From the NCBI RefSeq assembly GCF_021869535.1, contig NW_026262701.1:1875501-1939500 (forward strand): 64,000 nucleotides of DNA. Direction: 5' to 3'. The stretch's first letter is position 1. Every line of letters begins with the position of its first letter. A model generated the notes under the pieces. It ran no database searches, was not told where the DNA came from, and was given only the letters and a program-made list of their open reading frames with translations. Shown in pieces: positions 10,865 through 23,449 of this stretch. Position numbers and translations under genes: made by a program. Origin of the DNA: Mytilus californianus (lineage: Eukaryota; Mollusca; Bivalvia; Mytilida; Mytilidae).

Positions 10865-11759
10865 ACAAACTTTCATACCAAAACAAACTGCATTTATACA
10901 TGTTTACTATGAGCTGTTGTGACTATACCAGCAGCACAGTCACAATTGGACACAATAATAAAGAGGTCTCTATTTTTTCGCAAAACATCAACTTTGTATG
11001 AGATTTTTCTTTTCACTTAAGTATGACACTTTGAATTGACAAACAATAAGTCATTTTCGATTCCGAGTCGCAAGTATTTCAGATATACTGTTTGTACTGC
11101 TAAACTACAGTACCTAGTATTTTTTGATAAGAGTCCTGAGAGATATTTTTTTTTATAGTTTTTTTGTTGAAAAACCCATCATTTTTTTTTAAAGCTAGAT
11201 TTGGTTTATAATTTGTCATATAGATGTATATAGTTTAAATTTTAATTGAAATGAAAACCAAACCGAAAAATTCATTAAAATTTGAATATTTTTGTAAATA
11301 AATTTAATTAAATATTCAGTAATGAATACATGTTTCTAAAAACTTCTCTATATTCCATTTGTTTTTAATGAAGAAAGACATGATAATAATGCATTTATAT
11401 TTATATTTATAAATATATTTTAAAGCTATCCTTTAATCAACTCTCTTAATTGTCTTCTTGTTACATCTGCACCTCTTAATTTCAATTGTTTTTCTTAGTT
11501 CAGGCAGTGTTCAATTACAAAACTTTTGACATTATATTGTATCATTAAAATATTTGAAATAGTTATAAATATAAAAATTAAAACAAAACATCTTTATTAA
11601 GACTAAATTATCAGCATACACATGTAAGTGTATCATGCCTATGAATGCATGCTGACTTCCTTATCATACAAACAGATGTTGTTGGACCTGATCTACCACA
11701 GCGCCACCTGTAATTAAGTGGGGATAATCTTCACCAATGTTCCTCATTAAATGGCATAC

Positions 11760-12040
11760 ACCCACTGTGTGGTTTGTATTTGTATCAATCTGATGAGTTA
11801 AGCCTTTATTCAACTGATTTTTAAATTTGTCCTAATTTTGTACTGTTACACCACTGGGTCGTTAGTTTCTCGTTTGAATTGTTTTACATTGTCATTTCTG
11901 GGCCTTTTATAGCTGACAATGCGGTATGGGATTTACTCATTGTTGAAGGCCGTACGGTGACCTATAGTTGTTAATTTCTGTGTCATTTGGTATCTTTTAG
12001 GGATTTGTCTCATTGGCAATCATACCACATCTTCTTTTTA
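11760..12040 (-). repeat. Family A dispersed repeat, inverse copy
   Basis: AGTTAAGCCTTTATTCAACTG ... CTGTTACACCACTGGG ... GGCCTTTTATAGCTGACAAT ... CTCATTGGCAATCATACCA is the complement of the family A copies. It directly abuts the THAP element at its left. 12041-13024 is AT-rich intron with nothing recognised. Confidence 0.75.
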
Positions 12041-13024
12041 AACGTACGTAACTTGACGTACAGACATAATTTGACTGGTTATTGCCAACTATTGAATTTC
12101 ATAAAATACGTTGCTCAAGTTCAAACAATGTATTCCAAGACTTTCAAAATCACTCACTGGAGTTTTCGTCCATATAAAATAATTTTATAGTGATAGAAAA
12201 TCATAAAAATCTAGCATTTTTAATTATCACGTGGTTTTCTCGATTCCCACCCTAATTGTCACTGAAAAAAGATCACGTATAAACACACGTATCACATACC
12301 TATCATACGTACGATTTGAGTTATCTCTCATGATTTCAAATATTCAATATACTTTGCAGGTGAACGCCCTATTATACTTTTTTATATATAGTTTATCTTC
12401 TTTTTATTATATGTGTTGTTTGGCAAATATTTATAAGGATGTTTTTCTGACAATTTCAGAAATATCTAAACAAAAGATTTTCATAATCTGTCTCTCTTTA
12501 AACATCAAAAGTTAAAATAAAATACTCGCTTCCGTTTTAATTCAAATCAAAAGTTTTTTTTAAATATATTATAAAATGTATTGATAATAAAATGCTGTTT
12601 TTTTTTTAAATTAAGGTGTGTTCGATTTGAGAGTGTTCTGTACTACTTTGTTTAATGGGAATGATATCGGAGTCCAAGCGTAATTCTTATGTATCCCAAT
12701 GAAGGAAGTTAACGTATACTTTAATTCATTTTATCAATGAAAAATTAAAAGAAGGGTCACCGAATTCATTGTACTGAATAAATCATTAACTGAAATATGT
12801 AATGTTTGAACAACATAATTAAATAAGATGTTGTTGCCAGATGCTGATCCAGGATTTTAAAAGGGGGAATGGTATACGCAACGTGGAACAACACATATAG
12901 TATCAATAGAATGTAGAACCATATATATAAGTTTGTTGCATATGTATTTAATATTTTCATATTTTGGTTGAGAAGATGAATATGAACCAAACTGTGTATG
13001 GTACCACATTGAAGACGCGTTATC

Positions 13025-13237
13025 CTACCCGGACACATCTATTTGACCTCGAAGTAAACTCATACACCTATTTTCCAATTCGTATTTAAAATAAAATGTC
13101 CACTCCTTATTGGCATTGACGTCTATTAACCACGCGAGGCTTTGACTGCCAAGATTTAGATCATTTGCCTCGCCAGAAATAAAACTGAAGTTACTATACT
13201 GTCGATTTATTGATGGTTGCTTAACGTCTATTGGCAT
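13025..13237 (-). CDS. Unassigned exon-like frame in the D-E intron
   Basis: The minus frame reads, in parts, NFSFISGEANDLNLGSQSLA, WLIDVNANKEWTFYFKYELE and MSLLRGQIDVSG, with balanced composition unlike the surrounding AT-rich intron. A possible donor (TCCGG|GTAGGA) stands at its end. No good acceptor is evident and its phases do not fit a cassette between exons D and E. I do not recognise the family; a decayed gene fragment is as likely as an exon. Confidence 0.25.
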   Translation of the reverse strand: MPIDVKQPSINRQYSNFSFISGEANDLNLGSQSLAWLIDVNANKEWTFYFKYELENRCMSLLRGQIDVSG

Positions 13238-14056
13238 GCACAGACCAGTAAATATAATATCCCTTTGCTATCATAAGTTGATCATGCAACTAAAATTAGT
13301 ATTCTACTTATCAAAAATTCAAGCAACTATTCCGTTCATGTCCGTTTTTCATACGAAGGATAAAAATAACCTGATGCAGTAAAGCGTAATCATTTTTTTT
13401 CTTATAAATTCCATTTGATAAAATTCTACGGAAAGGAGACAAAGTACTTTAACAAAGATGCATCAGTGATCTGAAATTTACCATTGGCAAAAGTATCGTG
13501 AAATAAAATAAAAGAAGAAAAAGCAAGTTGTGTAAACCAAAAAAAATGAGGATATGATCTCGCTTCAGGATTAAATATTTTTATTTTTGCAAACTTTAAT
13601 TTCGATTTAGTAGCTTTAAAGAATTCATCGTTTGTGAGATAAATATATTAGTCAAGTGAAATGACGAAGTAATGATCGGTGCGTTGGATAACTGGTAACT
13701 GAATTAAACAATCTCTTTAAAAGTTGTGTTCTAATAAATAATCCCAAATTTGACAACAAAATATGAAAACTACTAAAAAAATAGTTTGTGCTAATTTTTG
13801 AATAGCATCTATTCCAACAAAGTATGAATTTTAAACGAGCCAAAAATTCACACAGTCTATGTTTCCTTCTGTCGTCCTTCACTGCAATAGACCGCGATAC
13901 GGTCAGATATGTTTGTCTCTATTATGTTATATCTTGAAAACTGTGTATTTACTGTTTGAATAAAGTATTGTCTATTTTCTATTGATAAGTTCATGGTAAA
14001 AATTTATGTTAATTATCTAATTGATTAGAAAATATGTTATAAAAATAAAATAAAAC

Positions 14057-14163
14057 CTTTTTTAGAAACTCAACCACTGTGTTTTTTGTAGTGTCTTTTC
14101 CCATTTTATCTATGTCTTCTTTAATTGCCTGAAGTAGAACTTTGGAAAGTTTCTCTTCCGATT
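14057..14163 (-). CDS. STING exon D: last helix of the binding domain and linker
   Basis: This 107-bp exon has acceptor TATATTTCAG and donor AAAAAG|GTTTTA. Its first two bases complete a Glu codon begun in exon C, giving LFNESEEKLSKVLLQAIKED. This fits the family pattern of a loop followed by a helix after the CRLIAY strand (human SFSLSQEVLRHLRQEE). The rest, DKMGKDTTKNTVVEFLKK, is a charged linker of about 18 residues leading to the TIR exon. The donor is weak outside its GT. If it is skipped, translation runs 15 more codons into the intron (VLFYFYNIFSNQLDN) and stops at 14009, which would give a STING without TIR. The splice phase agrees with both neighbours. Confidence 0.8.
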
Positions 14164-14319
14164 CTGAAATATAAAACTTAAAAATGCATATTCGACCATA
14201 ATCTTGCACTGAAAATATGACTGGACATAGGTACAATATACAATATAATTTACTGATAACTCATGTAATGTAATACATTCAAATAACCCATGAGAAAGAT
14301 CTAATGTTTCCAATCAACG

Positions 14320-15380
14320 GATGAAATGATAGGTCAGATACGTATATACATAGAAGAATAAATAAACTTTAAATAGTATTAATGCATTATCATTTCCTAT
14401 ATAAAGGCAACAGTAGTATACCGCTGTTCGAAACTCATAAATCGATAGAGATAAAAACAAATCCGGGTTACAAACTAAAACTGAGGGAAACGCATGAAAT
14501 ATAAGAGGAGAACAACGACACAACAAAAACACAACATTAAAAATGTAACACACACAGAAACGAACTATAATATAACAATGGCCATTTTCCTGACTTGGTA
14601 CAGGACATTTTAAGAAAAAAATGGTGGGTTGAACCTGGTTTTGTGGCATGCAAAACCTCCCGTTTTTATGGCAACGTCAAACACAACACCAAAACGACAA
14701 CATCACATGACAGGACCACAATACAAATAAATGGGAGAACATATAGGACAAAGAAACACACGAATAATAGCTAACAAAAGGTACTAGGCTTAAAATTCAA
14801 TACGCCAGATGTGCGTCTCGTCAACACCAGACCATCCAGTGACGCTCAGATGAAAAAAGCTTGAAAGCCAAAACAAGTACAAAGCCGAAGAGCACTGAGG
14901 ACCAAAACTTCCAAAAAGTTGCGCCTAACACGGCCAGAGTTTTCTGCCTGGGACAAGAACATCCTTATTATTTAGAATAATTTATAATTTTGCAAACAGT
15001 AAATTTTATAAAATGACTATATAATAGATATACATGATAAAACCGAAGTGGGGACTAACTACAGAATAAAAACGGATACATTACATAAAACAACCTAATC
15101 CAACATATAAAAATACACAGCCAAGTTAGCCAAAGCATCAACGCACAAAGCGACGTCACATTAGAAATTCAAAAAAAACACACAAAGTGACGTCACACTT
15201 GAATTTGTAAAAATATTTCCCAAAATTAAGATAGGATTAGGATTGATTCAAGATTAGATTTGTAATACTGACATTACATTTATTAATAACAATGAAAATT
15301 ACAATACTTATTAATATCAAATTGTGGTAGTAATTAGATAATTAATTGTATTACAACAATGTATCTAGCTATGTCGGTGC
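14320..15380 (-). mobile_element. ~1-kb dispersed repeat (family B), nearly full-length inverse copy
   Basis: Read on the minus strand it runs from AGCTAGATAC (15380) through CAAGTGTGACGTCACTTTGT, a family C-like block around 14790-15000 (CTGAGCGTCACTGG ... GACGAGACGCACATCTGGCG), then AAACGGGAGG, CAACCCACCATTTTTTTC, AAAATGTCCTGTACCAAGTC and TCCCTCAGTTTTAGTTTG to about 14400. The same order occurs on the plus strand at 37015-37895. No coding region is present; it may be a retroelement LTR or a long SINE-like unit. The 111-codon frame within is an artefact. Confidence 0.75.
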
Positions 15381-17449
15381 TATATCATTATATCCTTTTA
15401 AGTCATAAAGCGATGAAGATAGCGACTTAGAAATAAACTGCATATAGATAAAAATATAAAATGTCATTTTAGAGTCCGGGGATTAGTAATGAGTCTGAAT
15501 CATTATAACTGTTATTTGTTTATAGCAAATAAGAAATGTCGATTTGGGCCAAATTGACTGAAACATAGGTTACATGTAACTATTTCATTTGAAATTTTGT
15601 AAGCTATACTGATTCATTTGTCCCTTTTGTTTTTGTCATAACATAGTCATTTTATACTCGACTAATGAGTTTGGATATCCCTTCGGTATACATATCTTTT
15701 TGCCTGCCTCTCTTTGACGGTTATAGCAATTGACTTATTTGGAAAAAATCATACCAAGCACTGAAAATGTTATTTAGTATAGTGTACTACAAAGTGAGAA
15801 AATCAGATCCCTCAGTCAATACTTGATTATGAATATTGTCTATGTCTTATAACACAATTAAAAAGAGGTAATTTAACGAAGTTTTCAGAGTTAATTTCAC
15901 ATCAATCACAATTTGATGGATCATTTTATTCTATAGACGACGATAATTCCGATTGTTCTTCAGTACTTTTTGATATTGATCGTAAAGGGTACAAACAGAT
16001 AAGAAAATGGCAACAACATGATTGAAATAAAATGCACATAGGTCCGATAAGAACTTTCGCCCTTTCAGTAAGAAAAACCTAGGTGCTTCATGTTTTTACT
16101 TAAGGACACAGGTGGATTCATGAACTTGTTTTAGGTAAAAACATGGCTTAGATGTCCTTGCTTATCTGCCGACATTTATCTTAAGGGGACATTACTGTGA
16201 AATACATCAAATATTAAAAGCAATACTTGGTCTTTCCTAGATTAAGATATTTCAGTTCTATACTGGAAACTCTACACTAAACTTTACTTCAAAACCCGTT
16301 CGCTATAAACATGTCTGTAGTGACCTTTTGTAGTTCAACGAGAGAATAATCTATACATAACTGCTAATCTATTACGTCAGGGATTTTATAGCTACAAAGT
16401 GCATTACTAAATTCTTCCAAAGATACAAGGGTTTCATTTGAAAGTTTGACTTGACTTCCAGACCACTTATTTCAAACGAAATAACACATCCTTATTGTTA
16501 CGGTGATGTTGTTAAAACAGCCCGAACATTAAGATACGATCTGCTTTTTATAGGTATAGATTTTGATTTAGCACATGTATGCACTGTTAAGGTACTACAA
16601 CCTAATACATTTTATTTTTGCATTGTACAAGGTCATGGTTTCCAATGAAATGTATTGGTGTCTTTACATCAAATCCATTGGATGTTTAATATGTACGGAT
16701 TGATAATTTAGTCCTATATGTGGATACTGTTTGTTATTAGTTGTTAGTTGTTATTGGCCTTGAACTAGCTGTACGTAACGGGGAGTACTCTCAGGTCTGT
16801 ACTTTGCGTCTTTTTTTTTTGTGTTGAGAATGTATAAACAAGCCGCAACGACCGGTATGTGTTACTGTTAGCTATTATTCTACTTTTCAAGGATCAAATG
16901 AGTAATGCCCTTTCCAACTGAATTTTATAGTTATTTTTGTTGTTTTGTTTTGTTTTTAACAACAGTATAATTTTATTCATCAAATATTGCTTGTTAAAAA
17001 AAAATCAAGATTCCAAGCCCCTCTTGACGTTCCCTTTTACCCTCCACTGCCTACTCAGGGAATATTCAGTTTATTAGATTTATTGACATATACATTTTGT
17101 TTAGTTAACACTAAAGTACCAATATTATAAAATTATTCATTGATTATGTTTCTATTAAATTTTAGTCACATTGTCCTGATTTTCGTATGTCCATTGGTGT
17201 CTTCTCTCTTAATATATTCATTCACAAAAATTCTATAGACACCTATAGTTTGTTGTTTTCTGCTTAGACGTTTATATGGAAAAACTAAGTATTTTTATTA
17301 AGTAATACATGTAGTCGGTGATAATGTACCCACATATTGGGTGTTGTAGTTTTATCACAAGAGCTATATTATTGTTTTTAAGAAATCATTTATTTTTTAC
17401 CAAAATCTTGTAAAAAAAAAATGAGCATGGTCTTCTTCTGGGTTACAAA
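15381..17449. other. Intronic AT-rich sequence with only repeat scraps
   Basis: A family F scrap (GAGTTTGGATATCCCTTCGG) lies near 15668-15720. The frame at 16451-16648 shows no motif. I see no exon here. Confidence 0.35.
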
Positions 17450-19390
17450 ATCACACATTATTGTTAGTAATTTTCCATTGTGAAAACAGTTTTTTGGTTA
17501 GTATAACACACTGTAGCAGTTTCCATTTGAACATTTTTAATTTATTTTCATTTAAATTAAACAATGAACTCATATTGGAGCTTCTTACAAAAGAAGAACT
17601 TTAAGCCACTTGTTTATCCCTACTGACGATTCTTTTTATTGCTCACTATTGTCATATAACATTTTATTTGAAAAATAAGTAGTCTCAAAATAATGACCTT
17701 TCAATGTGATTTTATTTCTCTGGACAGTTACTTTCTTTTAAAAGAATCTTCTTTTTTACCAATATGAATCCAATTTTATGGAATAGATTGTTTCAATTTA
17801 TGAAATTCAGCAATTAATTTAACCTTACAATTAATTGTTTTTTTTTAGATATACTGATAATGACAAAGTGTCATCCATAGTATTATTAAAGTATATAATA
17901 CCACTCTAAATACTGGGTTTTTTTTTAAAGATAATTGGTTTATTATATAATGTTATCAATTCATTCTCACACATTGTTTGATCTCTTATGGTTGTTTTTG
18001 TTTATCCACCCGCAGTCACACTCTTAGACTTTAATACTACTCTATAAAATTCTGGAACACATATGTTAAATGTATAAGATCATTTAAATTAATGTTGCAT
18101 ATAAACGAAATGTTATAAGACACTTTTAAATATCTAAAATGTATAAGTTGGCAAATTTACCATTTATAGGCCTATATACCCATGATGCCTTTAGCGACAT
18201 AAAATAACTTTAAAAATCATCCGTTTGTAAGCCCCCTTTTTATATAGATGTATAATCAGTTTTTTTTATTATGTTGGGCTTCCCATCCAAAATATGTTTA
18301 AAGCTTCGTGTTTCTAGTTCTTTAAGATAACGTTCTGGAATTAAGCAAACACTTCCCATGAATGTAAATTAAATGCAAACATTAGTGCTTTTATATTAAG
18401 TATTTGTATTTGCCTAAAATAGGCAGATATCTTTTTTCGCACGTCTTGACAATTTTTATTATTTTTTTTCTATTTTACAATCCGAATTATATTTTGGACT
18501 CCTCTTCATCATGACCATAAAACGCCCCTAAAGTTTTAATAGGTTTTACCCCCAATTAATTCTGGCTATTTTATCTTGAAATGATTTTAACTTCCCAATC
18601 CAAAATCCTTGTTTTATTTCTATTATCAATGATCCTAAAACGAGCCAGCCATTTCTATTACGTTAATTTCAGATACTACATCTTGTCTATTTTTATAAAA
18701 TAAGGTTGTGTCATTTGCTAATTGCGAAATCTTAATATTGTGGTTAACAGTGATTCCTTTTTTTTCGTTGCTATTACTGAATTTTAGAGCCATAATTCCA
18801 ACCGCCAAAACAATCAATAAAGCTGATAAAGGAAAGCCTTGTCGGAATTCCCGTGAATTTTTGAAATTTTCTGATACTTAACCATTATTCATGGCACATG
18901 GTTGAACGTCTATATACATAGTTTTGACCCATTTAAGAAATATTCATTAAAACAAAAATGTTTTAAAGTCCCAATCATAAAATCCCATTTTAACGAATCA
19001 AATACTTTCGAAAAATCTAATAAAATAATTTCCACCTCAATTTCGTATGTTTCTGCGTAGTCTATAACATCTTGGATTTGTCTCAGATTAAACCCAATAT
19101 ATCTATTTGTAACATAACCAGTTTGGTCCTCATTTATTATTTTTAGAAGTGCTATTTATAAACGCTGAGCCGCAATATATGAAAAAAATTAAAAATCTAT
19201 ATTTAGAAGAGATATTGGACGATAGTTTTACAAAAGTAAAGGGTCCCCCTTTTTGAAAATCAAAGTTAATATTCTAGTACGTTGAGAAAATGAAAGACTG
19301 TTTTATCGTATGATGTATGTAAGAAATTTACCTCAAGTCATTTAAGTTTATTACAGAAAAATTCTATAAAACTCTCCTGTAAATAGATAT
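17450..19390 (-). pseudogene. Decayed L1-like (Tx1/L1 clade) LINE reverse transcriptase
   Basis: On the minus strand, from high to low coordinates, recognisable pieces are YVTNRYIGFNLRQIQDVIDY and LLDFSKVFDSLKWDF (the LDF-KAFDS motif), LAVGIMALK, ISQLANDTTLFYKN (the A-DDT active-site box, with its first Asp changed to Asn), LTYFGKIQILKSL-like and SLKASWVYR segments, then TYFSNKMLYD. Frameshifts and stops are frequent. Endonuclease and ORF1 are not seen, so the copy is 5'-truncated and dead. It lies in the C-D intron in the host gene's orientation. Confidence 0.7.
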
Positions 19391-19875
19391 CAAAGGTACC
19401 AGGCTTATCATTTAATACGCAAGAAGCGCGTTTCGTCTACATAAGACTCATCAGTGACTCTCAGATCAAAGTAGTTATAAAGACAAACAAGTACAATGTT
19501 GGAGAGCATTTTCAAAAAGTTATCCCAATAATACTGCTAAGGTAATATATGCCTGGGATAAGAAAATACCTTACTATTCCGAAAAATTCATATATTTGTA
19601 AACAGAAAATTTATAAAAATGACCGTGAAATTGATATTCATGTCAATACCGAAGTGCTGACTAAAGGGCTGGTGATACCCTCGGGGACGAAACGTCCACC
19701 GGCAGTGGCATTGACTCAGTGGTGAAAATAGTTATCAAAGGTACCAGGCTTATAATTTGATACGCCAGATGCGCGTTTCGTCTCATAAAACGCATCAGTG
19801 TCGCTCAGATCAAAATAGTTATATAGCCAAACAAGTACAAAGTAGCAGAGTAATCTATGCCTGGGATAAGTCCAT
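19391..19875 (-). repeat. Family C repeat, one full and one truncated copy in tandem
   Basis: AAAGGTACCAGGCTTA...AATACG and GCGCGTTTCGTCT occur at 19391-19440 and again at 19737-19785. The first copy ends with the ACCCTCGGGGACGAAACGTC block. The second is cut after about 140 bp. 19876-20480 holds no recognised feature apart from two short overlapping frames without motifs. Confidence 0.75.
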
Positions 19876-20479
19876 GAAGACCTGGAAATTTATTTAGTTT
19901 GACTTTATAGATACCATGTTTGCATTCCTCCACTTTAATTTTCCCATCACACATGTTTTATCATTCTCTTTAACTTTATTTTCTAATTTTGTATCACTGA
20001 TATATTTTTCTGTTAAATCTTTCTTTAAACAAATGTTCATAATAATCTTTTAATTAGTTTAGGAATTTCCCTTGATCCGAAATTTTTCCCCAATCATCTC
20101 CCTTTAGCTTACTCACAGTGTGGGAACGGAACTGTACGGTTTTTTTTAACATTGTGGTCATTCGGGAGACTGTCAAGCGGTCTCCGATATTCGAAATCAT
20201 TTTCAGCCTCGGAGAAGGTGTTATCATTATCTCTGGGGCTTACTTGTAATGCATATGAGAACGTGTTTGTATCTGTCATCAATATTCAAACATTCGGAGT
20301 TGCAGAAAACATTCTTAAGGCAAACAAACAGAAAAAATTGGAATAAAACTAAGAGCTCTGACCCAAATTATGCAAATAGGTGTGTTCATTCAGCTGAAAT
20401 GTTGACTTTAAAATATTTTTTTTTACTAAATTGTAAGCTGTTTAATAAGAATTAATATATAGATTTCCCTCAAATTAAG

Positions 20480-20960
20480 CTTCAATATATTTACACTCAC
20501 TGATGTTCTAAAACTACGAAAGCCGATAAGGGCATTCGAAAGAAAAAAAAATGTCGTAATTTCGACATACATATCTTAATAACGACATCGCTATGTCGTA
20601 ATAACGACAATAAATCGCTATATACAAAACGAATGTGTATAATGATTGCCAAGAGACTAAATGACACAGAAATTAACAACTATAGGTCATTATAATGCCT
20701 TCAATAATGAGCAAAGCCCCGCATAGTCAGCTATAAAAGGCCCCGAAATGACAAATGTTTAACTATTTACTTCAATCGAGAAAACTAAAGGCTTTGATAA
20801 TGTACAAAAAATGAACAAAAACAAATATGTAACACAGCAACAAACGACAACTACTGAATTACAGGCTCCTGGTCGCTATGTCATAATTACGACAACCTTA
20901 GCGTTGTCACTTTTTGAGGCGATAGGAAATTCAAAATGGTCGTCAGTAAGGGCAAAGCTT
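20480..20960 (+). mobile_element. Palindrome-rich element interrupted by a family A copy
   Basis: Copies of the palindrome GTCGTAATTACGAC (with variants) lie at 20553-20612 and at 20877-20910. Between them sits a family A copy (about 20630-20875). The 7-bp TCGCTAT occurs on both sides (20614-20620 and 20873-20879), consistent with a target-site duplication made when family A inserted. Confidence 0.55.
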
Positions 20961-21049
20961 GTAGCATAATCAAATTAATTTTGTTTAGGAGAATAATGAA
21001 CACGAAATGCAATCAAGCTTACTTAAAGTTATTTACTTGCACATACTAA

Positions 21050-21770
21050 AACTTTATTTTATAATCAAGTCAAATGAGACCCAGTTGAACAGGGAATCAA
21101 TTCATGCTCCTTGGAGCCTCTAGTTATGTTTGGCATGTACAGATTCGTGTTAAATATGACCGCATTTCTGTTGCAGGTTCTGAGGAGGATGAATTTTAAG
21201 CTTTTCCAAATAAAGACTATGTTAAACTTTGGACTCCTAGTGCTCAGAACCCATGTTCCTCTGTACCTTCATTTGTACACAAATGCATCTTAATGGCCTA
21301 CTGATGCTTGATGCAAATTATTACTGCATTGCTACGGTTGGTTTCTTAATGAGATTCTTACAGCGTCCTATACATTGAAGTCTTTATTAAACTTTGGACC
21401 CCAAGTTCTTTAAACCAATGTTCCCCAGAACAACTATTCCTACAAACTAAGGGGGAGGATCCCACTAACATGTTTGACCACGCCACATTCTGTATGTATC
21501 TGTCTGTCCCAAGTCAGGAGCCTGTAATTCAGTGGTTGTAGCTTGTTGATGTGTAACATACTTGTTTTTCGTTTTTTTTATACATAAATTTGGCCTCATC
21601 ATATAAGAATCATCCACTCTCTAAGATTGGTCCAATATGGCCTGGTAGTTCTTAAGGAGAAGAATTTTAAAGCTTTTTCTATTGGAGCCTATGTTACACT
21701 TTGGACCCGTAATACTCGAGTCTAATGGATCTCCTGACATTCACCTAACACCTAAGGAAGTTATGTATCG
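21050..21770 (+). repeat. Two related copies of an unnamed repeat, with a family A scrap between
   Basis: 21170-21260 (GAATTTTAAGCTTTT ... TTTGGACTCCTAGTGCTC) resembles 21640-21720 (GAATTTTAAAGCTTTTTCTA ... TTTGGACCCGTAATACTC). A family A scrap in inverse orientation (CAGGAGCCTGTAATTCAGTG) lies at 21515-21545. Confidence 0.5.
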
Positions 21771-22194
21771 TACCTGAAGTGGTATGCGAACGATTGCTAT
21801 CGCTTGTTGTCCGTCGTCATCTGTCGTAAGCGTGTTTTTAAAATCTCATTTTAAACTACTCTGCAAATATTTTTGATTTTTACTAATTAACTGTTCCATT
21901 CACAAAAGGCATTCACAAAAGGCGTGCTTCGATTTTTGACTCCTTAAAAACACGGCCGTTGTTACTCACTTGAAAAATACGAAATAATGGTCACACATTA
22001 ATTTTTTTATAATGCCTCGAAAACCGTTACATTTATCTCACATCTGTTGAGGGTCCATCATGACAAAATGGACCTATGCTGAACATTTCAGAAAGATCAG
22101 TTTGACCCATATATAAGTTGTGTCCTCTAAAACATTTTTTTGGGATAGCTATATGTGTTATTATCACCTGGCGCCCATCGATTTTGACTGGCAA
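21771..22194. other. Repeat-like intron sequence
   Basis: CGCTTGTTGTCCGTCGTCAT near 21802 is the approximate complement of CAACGACGGACGACAAGCG at 22911-22929, so the interval 21780-22960 contains a long, diverged inverted pair. No gene is seen. Confidence 0.4.
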
Positions 22195-22690
22195 CTTACA
22201 ATATGGACAATGTGGACAATGTTACTAAACAAAGGCATCAGAAGTACATACCTGCGTTCAAAGGTCATAAATCGATTGAGAGAAAACAAATCCGGGTTAC
22301 AAACTAAAACCGAGGGAAACACATCAACTGTAAGAGGGAAAAAACGGCACACTGAAGTGGACAAAAAATTAAAACCCTTAACATACATAGAACGAATTAT
22401 TTGATAACAACTGTCATATTCCTGAATTGTACAGGACATTTTAAGAACAATTAGTGGGTTGAACATGGTTTAATGGCTAGCCAAACCTCCCGCTTTATGA
22501 CAATGTTAAAAACATATCGCTGAAATGATAATTCTACGTGACAGAAATACATATCAAACACAAGCAAGAACATTCATCACAGAGAAACGCACAAACACAT
22601 AATATACTACAGTCGCAAAACATGTAAACTGCAGAACAACAACGAACCTAATCCATTAACGACAAACACCACGGGATATAAAAAACAGTT
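22195..22690 (-). repeat. Family B fragment, inverse copy
   Basis: AAATCGATTGAGAGAAAACA, TCCGGGTTACAAACTAAAAC and CAGGACATTTTAAGAACAAT ... AACCTCCCGC match the 14400-14660 copy. The following CATCACAGAGAAACGCACAAAC piece matches 9155-9250. The 94- and 100-codon frames here are repeat artefacts. Confidence 0.75.
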
Positions 22691-23449
22691 ACGCGCTAAC
22701 GTAACTCACATGCAATCTCGAACTTTATGCAATCATTTTCACAATTCTATACATATAGACCACATAGCGAAATAGCTGATATTGTTTCGCCTGCGACAAA
22801 AGTCATAATTAGCGAAACAAAGCAATTGATTTTTCGGCGACAGCGGCAGAATTTTTATCAACATTTTATGATTTTTGTAATCTTTAATAAAAGTTTAACG
22901 ATAACTACAGACAACGACGGACGACAAGCGATGTTAATAGCACCCATAACCCTTCTGGTACTAAACACATCTACTTGATGTGATCTAGATACATGCCAAT
23001 ATAAATATATATTCCATTCCGGAATTGGCAAATCTGACTTTGTCGCTTTTCAAGATATCAAAACAAAATTTTGCCCAGAGATAGATTATTAAAAAATAAA
23101 AAAAATGCCATATGTCCCAACCTGTCACTGTTGTCACTGCAGCTGATTAAAAGTACATTTCCCATGGGAAATTTGATAATTCCCATGGGAACATTTAAAG
23201 TTCCCAAGGGAAAAATGACTTTTCCCATGGGAAGTATAGAGTTTCCATAGGAACTTTAAAGTTCCCATAGGAACATAATTAAATTTTTTCTTCCCATGGG
23301 AAGTTCTAAATTTCCCAAGGGAAATTCTAAATTTTCCAAGGGAAATTTTGTTCCTAAGGGAACTCATTTTCTTCCCATGGGAAAATATTTTTCCCATAGG
23401 AACAATAATTTGTCCCAAGGGAACTCATTTTCTTCCCATGGGAAAATAT

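Larger units (their letters stand above)
10130..11749 (+). mobile_element. DNA transposon relic with THAP domain and ~70-bp terminal inverted repeats
   Basis: The left end TAATGAGGAACATTGG...CAGGTGGCAGTGCTGTAGATCAGG is repeated in inverse orientation at 11680-11749. A THAP-type zinc-finger start lies 168 bp inside the left end in the outward-to-inward direction, where a P-element-like transposase would begin. Only about 1.6 kb remains, too short for a full transposase. A TA at each end could be the target duplication. Confidence 0.7.

Noticed and set aside
12766..13038. 90-codon minus frame adjoining the orphan segment
   Set aside because: Composition follows AT-rich DNA, no motif is seen, and it is out of frame with the neighbouring exon-like piece.
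22120..22466. Opposing 94- and 100-codon frames
   Set aside because: Both lie inside a family B repeat copy; equivalent frames recur at 14314-14649 and 38948-39190.
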